17,747 bases of DNA from Rhizobacter sp. Its GTDB lineage: Bacteria; Pseudomonadota; Gammaproteobacteria; Burkholderiales; Burkholderiaceae_C. Positions 7,164 to 17,400 of this stretch are shown here, piece after piece (within the stretch, counting starts at the first letter, position 1; each line of letters opens with the position of its first letter). Both the position numbers and the translations under genes were made by a program. The notes under the pieces were generated by a model. That model did not search any database, was not told the DNA's origin, and saw nothing but the letters and a program-made list of their open reading frames with translations. The DNA lies in assembly GCA_025360945.1 (NCBI GenBank), contig JANYBE010000051.1:1-17747 (forward strand). Reading direction: 5' to 3'.

Positions 7164-7744
7164 TTCGGGTCGCCCTCGGCCTGGTCCTGCCGCCGCTTGG
7201 ACTCCTGCAGACCCATCCAATGCTTCAGGTCAGCCTGCGCCGGGGCTAGATCGTCACGCGGCACGTCCGCGGAGTACTTCTTCTTCTGTTCGTCGTTGAG
7301 CATGGCCCGGATGCGACCCTTGGATTGGTCGTAGATCGCCATCGTCATTCCGGTCACCTCGGCAGGGGCTGGGGAATTTGCGCTCCGGAGTTTCATGATC
7401 CGTCGGTGCTGATCCGCCAGGATCTGCCGCAGAGCTTCCTGCTGACCCGAGTCCAGCTCGAGGCCCCGGGTGAGTCGACGGACGCTTTCGTCGATACTTT
7501 GGGCAACCGTGAGGTGCCTGGCCGGCCGGTGATGGCCAGTCCTGGGCGTCGCGGCGTCCGGCGCCGGCAGCGTGGCCGCTGCGTCGGTGGTCGGCGCCGC
7601 CGGAGCTGCCGTGGCGGCGGGATCGCTGGCAGCAGCATCGTCGGCCCGACACGGCCCGGAAAATGCCAGTGTCATCGTCGCCAGCGACGTCAGCGCGATG
7701 CGCGCGATCCGATCCGTTGCAACCCAGCGTCGTCCCGGTTTCAT
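7160..7744 (-). CDS. Spy/CpxP-like periplasmic helical protein
   Basis: This is a 194-aa protein from ATG 7744, preferred because AGGAAG lies about 8 bases upstream and a signal peptide follows (RIARIALTSLATMTLAFSG, cleavage near CRA-DD). The frame stays open up to 8014, but the extra ~90 residues look non-coding. After an Ala/Pro/Thr-rich stretch, the mature protein is largely helical and charged: LTVAQSIDESVRRLTRGLEL, then DSGQQEALRQILADQHRRIMKLR, and IRAMLNDEQKKKYSA. This spacing of two helices with an LNDEQ-type segment is typical of the Spy/CpxP/CnrX-like family of periplasmic chaperones and metal sensors. I see no obvious metal-binding His/Met cluster in the helical part. A role in holding or sensing misfolded or metal-stressed exported protein is inferred. 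The stop overlaps the next gene start. Confidence 0.75.
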   Translation of the reverse strand: MKPGRRWVATDRIARIALTSLATMTLAFSGPCRADDAAASDPAATAAPAAPTTDAAATLPAPDAATPRTGHHRPARHLTVAQSIDESVRRLTRGLELDSGQQEALRQILADQHRRIMKLRSANSPAPAEVTGMTMAIYDQSKGRIRAMLNDEQKKKYSADVPRDDLAPAQADLKHWMGLQESKRRQDQAEGDPK

Positions 7745-8055
7745 CGTGGTTCTTCCTGCGCACCGATTGGCCGTCCCGGACCAGCAGCAGTCCGAGGCCA
7801 GCTTGACATCGCCACACTGGCGCGGGCCGCTGAATTCGAGCATGTCGCGCCGCCGTCTCCTGCGATTGTGCTCGCGACCCTGCAACTGCGCGGCGTCAGG
7901 CGCTTCTTGCCCGCCTTCAATTCGGTACTTTTGCGGCGCAACGCTCCCTTTTCCGGCGATGCGAACGTCGGCAACCCAAAAAAGGCTAGAGCCGCTGAGA
8001 AGAATCGCTTGCATCGGCTTGGCGGCGAACAGCGAGGAAGGCGGCTACCAGCGGC
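7745..8055. other. Intergenic gap inside the oxidase operon
   Basis: This is a 311-base gap between the 108-aa protein gene and the Spy-like gene, by far the longest in the row. The frame of the downstream gene is open through most of it (to 8014), but the translation has Arg runs and no signal peptide or domain character. I found no convincing promoter hexamers. A short stem (GGCTCTAGCC on the - strand, 7993-7984) followed by six Ts (7983-7978) might act as a weak terminator, which would make the downstream genes a separate or attenuated transcript. Confidence 0.45.
7978..7993 (-). terminator. Weak Rho-independent-like terminator candidate
   Basis: On the - strand, GGCTCTAGCC is followed directly by TTTTTT, about 62 bases after the stop of the 108-aa protein gene. 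The stem is only 3-4 base pairs, so strength is doubtful; the T-run is the only one of that length in this gap. Confidence 0.25.
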
Positions 8056-8382
8056 CTACTGGCCTTGCGCCAGGTGCTGCTCGCAGCTCTTTTTCGCAAC
8101 CTGTTCGTCGACCTTGGCGAGAGATTCCAGCGTCGAATCGCGCGCCGCCCGGTATTCCTCGCTCTTGCGAAGCTTGGCAAGCGTCTCTTCGCTGGCCCCC
8201 TGCGCGAGCAGCTTGGCATGTTCCCGATAGCGATCGGCGGACGCGGGGATGAGTTTGGCGCAATGCTCGAGGATGACCTCCACGGTGGCGAACGATTGCG
8301 CCTGAGGTGCCGGCTCGTCGGCCAGCGCAAGCCCAGGCGCCACGATGGCGGCGAGGAGCCACAGCTTCTTTGGCATCGTCAT
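8056..8382 (-). CDS. Small exported helical protein, function unknown
   Basis: This is a 108-aa protein. ATG 8382 is chosen because GGGAAG ends 7 bases upstream; ATG 8397 (five residues longer) would place that sequence inside the gene, and ATG 8376 is another close option. The signal peptide is clear (PKKLWLLAAIVAPGLALA, cleavage before DEP). The mature ~85 residues are predicted mostly helical and highly charged, with two Cys residues (EHCAKLIP near the start and KKSCEQ near the end) that could form one disulphide joining the ends of a helical hairpin. No haem motif and no named family were recognised. It lies 117 bases after the giant exoprotein, so it is probably co-transcribed and may be a periplasmic partner or chaperone for it. 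Confidence 0.72.
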   Translation of the reverse strand: MTMPKKLWLLAAIVAPGLALADEPAPQAQSFATVEVILEHCAKLIPASADRYREHAKLLAQGASEETLAKLRKSEEYRAARDSTLESLAKVDEQVAKKSCEQHLAQGQ

Positions 8383-8403
8383 CAAAATTCTTCCCATTTG
8401 TTG

Positions 8404-8429
8404 AAAAAGCGGAGCTGCCCAGAAGCAGC
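8404..8429 (-). terminator. Weak hairpin plus T-run before the 108-aa gene
   Basis: On the - strand a 5-base stem (GCTGC at 8429-8425, GCAGC at 8418-8414) with a 6-base loop is followed after 5 bases by TTTTT (8408-8404). It looks like a weak Rho-independent terminator or attenuator just ahead of the ribosome binding site of the small exported protein gene. The short stem makes chance occurrence possible. Confidence 0.3.
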
Positions 8430-8457
8430 ATGGCTTCCAAGAACTCGGTCGCGGCTC

Positions 8458-8487
8458 GGGCGGACACCCCGGTTGGGATGTCCGCCC
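8458..8487 (-). terminator. Strong stem-loop just after the giant exoprotein gene
   Basis: A perfect 9-base inverted repeat, GGGCGGACA (8458-8466) and TGTCCGCCC (8479-8487), lies 12 bases beyond the stop codon. The stem can extend by CCC/GGG (8467-8469 with 8475-8477) past one bulged A. No U-run follows on the - strand. It may be a partial terminator, an mRNA-processing site or a 3'-stabilising hairpin that sets the ratio of giant protein to its downstream partners. Confidence 0.5.
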
Positions 8488-8499
8488 TGTCGCGCTAGC

Positions 8500-11400
8500 C
8501 TAGTTCGCCGTGAAGTTGGCGCTTGTCAGCGTCGGCGCTGCCAGACCCGACCCACTGATCGTCACGTTGGCCGTAGAGGTCGCAGTCGTCCCTGGCACAT
8601 ATCGCACGCTGATTGTGCAACTGCCGCCCGGGTTGATGACCGCACCCAACACGCAGGTAGTCCCTGTACCCTGAATCGAGAACGCCCCAGCTGACGTACC
8701 AACACTGGCGATCGTCGGATTGGCTGTCAGCGTAAGTGGACCGGCGGAGGTCGTCGCGTTGCTGACCGTGATCGTCCCATTCTTCGTGCTCGTGTTGGCA
8801 GTGGTGGTTGTCAGCGCAGGCGTCGGCCCGCCAAAGGTCACCGTCGCGCCCGGCACGGTGAAGTTCACCGCGTTGGTCGTTCCGGTGGGCGTCGTGACAC
8901 TGACGGCCCGAGTACCGGTTGCTGCCGCAAGCGTCGCTGTACAGTTCGCCGTGAGCGTGCTGAGCGACGTTTGCCCGGTGGGAGCGAGCGTGCAGGTTAC
9001 CCCGCTCCCGGAGACGTTCACCGCGGTCGCTCCGCCGAAAAAGGTGCCCGTCAGCGTCACCGCAGTGGTCGCACCCCGCACACCGCTGGTCGGCGCGATC
9101 GAGGTCAGAGTTGGCACGTTCCCGGTTAGGTTGGCAGCCTGCGTGCCCGCCAGGTCTGTGACGGACAACGTCGCTGTCCTGGTGGCGAGCACTTCCGCCG
9201 TCCGCGGCCTGAACTGAACCAGCGTCGTGCAACTCGCTCCTGGAGCCAAGGTCGTCGTGGTCACGAGTTGTCCGCCACCCGCTGGCCCGCAGGTCGACAA
9301 CAACCGAACCGCCAGAAAGTCCGCCGTGTTCGCGCCGGACAGCGTTCCCTGCGTGATGCCCGTCAGTGGCACGTTGCCCGTGTTGGTCAACGTGAACGTC
9401 TGCGTCGGATCCGACATGCAGGCGAAGATCCCGAGAATAGTCGTGCCCGGACAATTGGCAGCGTGGGCAATCGTCCACGTCGCCGGCGTCAGCGTCGCAC
9501 TGATGACTGGCGCGACGGCCGTGCCACTAAGCGTCACCGGTGAACCAGCAACCAGCACATCGGCAAAGATCGTCAGCGAGCCGTTGACGGTGCCCGCAGC
9601 CGTGGGCGTGTACGCCACCGTGATCGTGCAGGTGTTTGCGGGCGCAACGTTGGACAGTGACGCGGCGCAGGTACCGCCGGAGCGCGAGAACACCGGGTTC
9701 GAGAAGGCAAGCCCATCCAGGTTGGACGACGTGTTCCCCGTGTTTTGCAGGGTCAGCGTCTGCGGGGCACTCGGGTAACCCAGCACGGCGGGGAAGGTCA
9801 GCGGCCCGCCGGTGACGCTCAGTACCGCCAACGGAGGCACGGCGCCGACTTCGACCGCACCGATGTCGTATGCAGCTCCGGCCGGGCGGATGTTGCCGAA
9901 GAAGTCGTCCTTGGGCGCCGCCACGGTGCCGCCACCCACATTCACACTGGTTGCACCATGATCGATTGCCGACGATGTGGTCCCTGTCCCTGCAGGCACG
10001 TAGTTGCCCAGCACCGCGTTCGTCGCGGGATTCGTCAGGGCCAGGGGGCCCCAGCGAACGTTGACCCAGTTGTTGCCCTCGTCAACCACACCCGCAGGGG
10101 TCAGGCTGAACACCGGGTTCGGGAACGCGTTGAACTCGTTCACGCCAGGGGGCACTGCGTAGCCACCGGCACCGAGTTCCGGCGGCGTGCGCGAACCGTT
10201 GCAGTACTGGCTCGTGAACGCCGGGCTGGTGTTCGAGTTGGCGGTTCCACCGTAGGTCGTCGATGTCGCGCCCGACAATACCGAGTTCGTCGGCGTGAAT
10301 CCGGATGCGGAATTCGAAGTTGGTGCCGTGTCGCCGCGGAAGCCAAGATCCCAGTAGCTCGAACCGGTCGGGCAGCCGCCCGTCGCGGTCTGGCTGGCAG
10401 CGGCGGTGGTCGAACCCATCGGGTACAGCGTCACAACGTGCTGCTGGTTCTGGTTACCCGTTCCGTTGGAACCGACACCGATGTAGAACGAACGGTTCTG
10501 CCAGATCGCGTCGTTGAACAGTACCGGGATCGAATAGTTGACGCACGAAGGCTGACTCGTCGCACCCCATGTCCCAACGCCGTGCCCCGGTGGACAACTG
10601 AACGGATTGGAGGACGGGGTCGTGGACAGCAGGTTGATATTGGCCTGCAGCACCGGACTGTTGTTCACGCTGACCAGGCCGGCCACCTGCGGGCAGGACT
10701 GCCCTTGAGTCGCACCGCAAGTCACGTTGCTCGTAGGCGCTGCCGAGCTGGCCAGCGGCGCATACAGTGACTGGAACAGCGTGCCCGACGAGGCCGTCGA
10801 GTCGTTCGAGGCGATCGTGTTGTTCACGATGTTTGCCGCCAGCGTGTCGAGCAGCGAAACCCCGCCGCCGTCCCAACCCGCAACGTTGTTGACGATGATG
10901 TTGTTCGTCAGGTTGACCGAATTCCAGCGGCAATTTGACAGGTCAGCCGAGCAGGCAGTCGCACCATTCGGGTTGTTCAGCACGTCGGTCCCGTTGACGT
11001 GCTGGATCCGCACGCCGCCACCGCTACCGGAGTCGGCGGCGTTACCCAGGATCAGGTTGGCGTTGATCTTCAGCGCCGGGCCGGTCCCGTCGCTGGGCAG
11101 GATCCCTCCAGGACTAGGCAAGCAGTCCAGGTCGTTCGAGACACCGCAGTTCGTCGGATCGGCGTCGGGCGCTCCCATCACCAGCAGGCCGCCACCATTG
11201 GTCGTGATGGTCGGATTTGTGCTCTGGTTGAAGATGATGGTGTTGTGCTCGATGTCGCCGTTCTTGATGAAGCCAATGTGCGAGACACCGCCGCCGTCGC
11301 CGGAGCTCAGGTTGCCGCAGACCCAGTTGTTCGTGAACTGGTAGTAGTCGGCACCTGTATTGATGCTGACGCCACCGGCGCCGGACGGCGTCGACGAGAA

Positions 11401-14400
11401 GATCTCGTCGCCCAGCGACGCATTGTCGAACACCGCATTGTTGTGGATGTTGATGTGCGTGTTAAAGCAGAACGGCAGGCTCTGGTTCACGGCGTTGCCC
11501 GCCTTGTCCAGCTCGCACGAGGCCGGGTAGGTCGTGACCGCCGAAGCACCCGGGGCACCCTGCACCAGGACGTCCGCGTGTTCGCCGGCGCCAATCGTCA
11601 AACCGCCCGACATCGTGCCCTGGTTGTTGCTCACGCGGTTGTTGGCGATCTGCAGATTGTGCGCGTAGGCGTGGACAAAGATGCCGCCGCCGCCCTGAGA
11701 ACTGTCGCGCAGGCCCAGGCCGTCGATGCTCGACGGGTTGCAGTAGAAGTTGGTCGGGTATGCGGTCGTTGTGCCCACGACTTCGCAGTCATTCTTCGAC
11801 AGCAGCACTGAGTTGTCCGGGAACGCCGCCGGCGTGGTCGTGGTCGCGCCGAAGGCATCGAGGATCGCGGTCCCGGTCGGGAACTTCACACCCTTGCCGA
11901 GGACCGTGATGACTGCGCCTTCATAGGCACCCAGTAGGCTGGGCTCGATCAGTTGCTCCGCCAGGTTGCCGTTCAGGCCCGCATCCCAACCGAGGGTCGC
12001 TTCAAGCGGCAGGCGGTCGACCACCAGGTTCGGGAAGTTGACATACCCACCCGTACCCGGCTCGGCATTGGTCGCGCCATTCAGGTGGCTGACGCAGTCT
12101 CTGCCAGTACTTGAGTCCGGGCGGCCATCGGTCGTCAGGCCGAACAGGCAGACGATCCTCTGGCGCCACGGGCTAAGCAGCTTGCCGGCCGGCTGGGTGT
12201 TGGCATCCACGACCGACGACGCGGCACCGACGCCCTGCAGGCGGACCGGTTTCCACATCACCAGCATCTCGTTGTAGGTGCCCGCCGGAACGATGATCAT
12301 GTCGCCCGGTGCGGCCGCATCGATCGCGGACTGGATCGTCGCGCCGCTCGTCAGCACGTTCGGTTGCTTGCCGCCGATCGTCACGGTGACCGTGTCGACA
12401 GACTGCTTGCCCATGGCGGTCGTGACGACCAGTTGGCCGCAAGAAGCTTGCGAACCCCCATAAACTCCTTGCTGCTGCACTGCACAGGCCGCAACGCCAG
12501 GGGGCACCAGCACCTGCAGCTGGGTGTCGCTCCACTGGCCGACCACGGTCGCGGAGACGCCGCCGATGGTGACGGTGCCCGCGGCGGTTCCGAAGCCGTA
12601 GTGACGCGTGATCTTCTTCTGGTTCCACGGTGCCGTCGAGATCTGGGGGCTGGTATAGCCGTACCAGTCGACCGATTGGTCACCCAGCGCATTGATGGTG
12701 ATCGTCTTCAGCGGCGCGCTGACCCACGGGCCGGCGACGTCCCCGGTGACGCTGGCGACGGCCGGAGTCGTGTCCGGATAGCTGCAGTCTGCACGGTTGT
12801 AGCTTCCCGAAGCGAACGCCTGCACCGGTACGACCGGCGTGTCGAAGTAACCGGTCTGGCCCGGCATGAAAGGCAATTCGTAGCAGAACTGGCTGTAGCC
12901 CGGCTGGAACAGCGGATCTGGCGTCCCGCCCAGGCCCGCATCGTTCATGCACATCACCATCATCGTCGGTGCGTAACCGGTCGGGTTGGGAGGATTGACT
13001 TCCCAGGTCGAGTAGTTCAGGCCGTTGTACAGACCAAACTGGTCTGTATAGACGCGACTGATCGCGTTGCCCGTCCAGTCCTTCACCCCCACTGGCATAT
13101 AGGAGGGCGCGAACTTCTCGCCGAACTGCGGAGAGAACGGGTCGAACTCGGCCGCGAAGTCGTCCAGGATGATGCCCTGGAAGTGCGAGGACACGTGCGT
13201 GGAGCTGAAGATGTAGAACTTCGCTTGCGCCGACGCTTGATAGTCCAGCGTCACTTCTTTGCGGTCGCACAGCGGGCGGAAGGTGCCCGCGAACGGAGCG
13301 ACCTCCTTCGACTGCGGGAACAGGCTGATGTAGTCGGGCACCTGGCGCACTTCGCCCACGCAGGGCCAGTAGGTCTCGACGCTGCCGGTGTCGCCTTCAT
13401 GGCTGGTCAGCGCCGTATTGCGACCCAGGCTGGCGGTCGGGTTCTGCGCGTTCAGCGCGTTGTAGCTGGAGGCGAGCTGCGCCTGGTCTGGCAAGATATA
13501 GACGGCGCTAGCCAGGCCGGGGAACTGCACCGCGGCCGGCCCGATGAAGTTGTCGCCGATCAGGATGTTCTTGTCCTCTTCCTTGACCAGTTCGTAGCCT
13601 GGTGGGACGACCACTTCGACCACGTACTTGCCGGCCGGCAGCATGGGCTGGCCAACGCGGAATGGATCAGTCGTGTCCGGATTGGGGATGCAGGCCGTGC
13701 AGTTTGTGCCGCTCGGCTTGCCGGTGGCCGGATCGATCCCCGTCACGCTGGGGAAGCTGTAGATGCCGTCATAGGGCGCCGGCTGCAGCTGGTTCCAGGT
13801 GTGCATGCCGTCGTAGCACTTGTACTGCGAGGCGTACGGAAGCGTGTGCAGCGTTCCGCCATTGTGCTGTGAGTTGTACCAGTCCAGGTATTGCGGCTGG
13901 TTGCTCAAGGCATAGAAGAATGGATCGGTCGACCCCTGCTGACCCGGGCAGTTCATGTTCGGCTTACCGTCCGAGCGGAAGCCCTGCACCCAGTCGTCCC
14001 AGCTTGAGGTCTGAGTCGTGTCGATCAGCTTGCGCGTGGGCGTCACGCCATCGGCGGCCACGCCCTCTTGGTACAGATTGATGGTGACATGCGCCACCAG
14101 CGGCTCCCACTTGGCCTGCAACAGCAACTGCGGACTGTCAAACGGGCGGGTCGACGCGTAGACGACATGACCGTGGATCGGGCCGGTCTCGGTCGGTGCG
14201 AACGGCTTCTTGCCGAACTCCAGGAAATTTCCCTGGCCGATGTAGCCCTGCCAGCCGTAGGCGTCGAACCAGGTCGGCGGGTCAATGCGGCCGGTCGAAA
14301 AATTCGTAAGCGAACTCGCAACTGGCCCGGCGCCGATGGATTGGCCCAAGCAGTCGGCATTGGCACAGTAGACCGCGCCCGGCACCGACAGGTCGGCAGG

Positions 14401-17400
14401 CAGCGGGTTCTTCTCATAGGTGTTCGCCTGGCCCTTCGCAATGGCCGAGCCGCCGCACAGGGGGCTGTTGGGATTGGTCGGACTGTTGCACGATGCCGAA
14501 CCGTCGGCCGGACCGCCGGCGTCATAGATCACATGAACGCCAGTGGTTTTGTATCGGGTGCTGTCGGTCTCGACCACGTACCAGTTGAACAGCGGGAAGA
14601 TCTCGTTGAAGTTCGCGTACCCGTTCAGGTCGGTGTTGTTGAAGTCCGAGAAGCTGCCGTCGCGAAAGCGTACGTTGGTAGACGCCAGCGCCAAGCCCGG
14701 CTTGGTACTCCCTGCACCGGTGTCGTCCGACAGGCCCGTGCCCGTCGTGTCGAGGAAGGTGCGCGTGTACAGGTCGGCCTGCCATTGGTGCACGCCGATT
14801 TCGCCCATATTGCAAATGGCGGCCGTGCTGCCCGGGCCGGCGCAGGTTGCGTTCGGCGCAGTGCTGACCGTCGTGCAAAGCCCGCCGAGGTTGCCGCTGC
14901 AGCCCACCGACACCGGCTGCGTGATGCCGTCGATGATCTGGTCGTTCCACTGGTCGAACGTCGTGACCTTCCAGTTGCCCGCCGGGATGCCCTTGAAGTC
15001 GAAATTACCCTTGTCATCGCACTTCGCGAAGGCGATTTCGGCGCCGTCCGGGTCGCCCAGGCTCACGTAGCACTGCGTGAACGCCAGCGATTCACGGCCG
15101 CCGCTGCTGTACAGGCGGCTGTCAGGTGTACGACTCAGCCTTGACCCCGTGACCTGGCCCTTGACCTCATAGTTGCACGCCAGCGCACCGCCTTTTGGCG
15201 CCGGGTCGCACATCCCGGATTGGCTGTCGTTGTAGCGCCGCTCGTTGATGATCTTCGGGTTGGCGAAGCCGATCGAGACATGATAGCCCGCCGGTCCGAA
15301 TTCCTGGAAGTAGCCAGGCTCGGCGACGCGCATGAACGAATCGTGCGCCTTCTGGCCGTCCAGCGTGTTGGTCTGTACCCACTCCTCGCCGAGCGCGATG
15401 CGGCTGGCGCCGGGATACGCGGCGATGCCGTAACGCCCCGGGTACAGGTTCTTCACCAGGACTAGGCCGACCATCGGCGACAGCGTCTTGCCGTCGCTCT
15501 CGAACTTCGGGCAGGTGACAATCATGCTGGTCGCCGTCGACTTGGCCGTCAAGGTACCGGCGGCGATGGCGGCGGCGTTGGCGGTGTTGTAGGCGCTGTT
15601 GGCAGTTGCCACGCTGGAAATCGGACAGGCATCCAGCCCGGTCACCGGGTCGATCGTTCCCGCCAGGGCGTTGGACAGCGGCTGGTTGGACATGTCGTAG
15701 GTCGGCGTCCCAGTCGCTCCGCCGGTCTGGCCGGCCTGGTCGTAGATCGTGATCTGGAACCCGCCCAACCCCGCCTCCTGCGGGGCCAGCACGTCGACGC
15801 CGCCGCTGGTATCCTGTTCGCCGTTCAGCGGATAGTCGTCTTGGTACACGATCACCGACAGCGTCGAAGTCGGCAGCGGCGTGGGCACTGCGAGCACCGT
15901 TACCGGCGCGATTGCGACGGTGCCGCCGCACGCTACCTTGCTGACCGACTGGCCTCCGCAGGCGGCCGGGATCGGCGCGCCACCCATGCCGTGGCCGCAA
16001 TGGCCTGCCGCAACACCGGCGGCCGAGCAATCGGGAGCGCCCAAGTAGCCAGCGTTGAACGGATTGGCCGCATCACCTGGCAGGACCGAGATGTAGTAGC
16101 GCTTGCTCGGGTCCAGGGCCACCGAACCCGGCAGCACCACCGCAAATCCATTGCCGGTTACGTCTGGGCGGCACACGCCATTGCCAACATCGCAAACCAC
16201 GTTAGCGGTCTGCATCGTCTGCCCGCCTTCGCAGGACAGCGCACCAGTACACCCCGCCGCCACCACCGGCATCGCGCTGGTGTGGAAATTCGTGCCGTAG
16301 TTGATCGGGTTGCTGAAGCTGGACGAAATCACCGGACAGCCGGCCGGCAGTGGGTTGGTCGTGCAAGCCGGGTCGACGTAGAACGTGCGGTCTTCCTCGA
16401 TGATCCAGCGGTAGTCGGTGATCGCCGTCACGTGGTCAGTGCCGTCCAGCACCGTGACCGTCAGGTTGCTCGGCGTCGGGAAAACGACGGTGACGGTTGT
16501 TGCGGTGCTGGTCAATCCCAAGGAATTCTTCGCCTTGAAACTGAACGTATACGTGCCTCCTGTGCCGGCCGCGGTTGCGGTGAAGCCACCATTCACATCC
16601 GCAAGCACCGTCATTCCTGTGGCCGTGACCGTCGAGGGATCAACGGTCAGCGGGAGCCCCGCGCCGTCCCTGCATCCCGCCAGCACGCCCGGCGTCTTGA
16701 TCGCCATGGAGGTCGCCATGGCCGAGGTGAACGTGGTTGCCGAACAGGTAATTCCGCTATCACCGGCCAATACTGTCGACGCGCCCAGCGTGACCATGGC
16801 CGTGATGCCAGATGAGCAAACGCCACCTGTCACCGAGCCGTTGGCGCAGTATGCGAAGCTGTCGCTGGTGGCGCTGGAGCCTAGATTGGGGGTGTAGGCG
16901 AAGGTTCCGTTGGCGTTCAGCACCACGGTGCCGTTGGTCGCCTGCGTGAGCAGTGCGACGCCGGAGACGCGCACGTCGTTGGCAATGACGCCCTTGGACG
17001 GGTCGGAAATCACGAGCGGCTGGCCCGCGATCAGCGCGTTGTAAGTATCAGCGTTTGCCATGGCGGGACCGAATGCGCCCGAGGCCGCAGCCGCTGGCAG
17101 TCCGGCGCCGTTGATGCCGATGTACGCCAGCATACCGCCGTTGCGCCCGGTGGCGTTGGCCGACAGGCTCAGTTGGCGGTCGAAGATTGGCAGGGCGGTC
17201 GTGACCGTGGCGGGGGCGTTGATCATCACGTCGTAGGTCTTGCCCGCGGCCATGAAGACTTCGCTCTGGAGCCGTGCCTGGCCGGGCAAGACGTTGCCGT
17301 CTTCCGCAATCAGCGTCATGCCGGAGGCGGCCGTGCCGGTGGTCGACCCGACCATCGCCGGCACGTGCATCTTCAGGCCGGCGTTGACCAGGCGCACCAG

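Noticed and set aside
8307..9217. Val/Thr/Pro-rich + strand frames (for example 8720-9217) that could resemble secreted repeats
   Set aside because: They are the reverse strand of the Thr/Val/Ala-rich anchor-D and TIG repeats, and the composition follows directly from that.
13680..13720. CTAC-type CxxC in the giant protein as a haem site
   Set aside because: The motif lacks the His following the second Cys (reads CTACIP), so it is not a c-type haem attachment site.
12364..13872. 502-residue open frame on the + strand, antisense to the giant gene
   Set aside because: It lies opposite a well-supported coding frame with recognisable domains. The translation is Arg/Val/His-rich with no domain, as expected from antisense reading of high-GC coding DNA.
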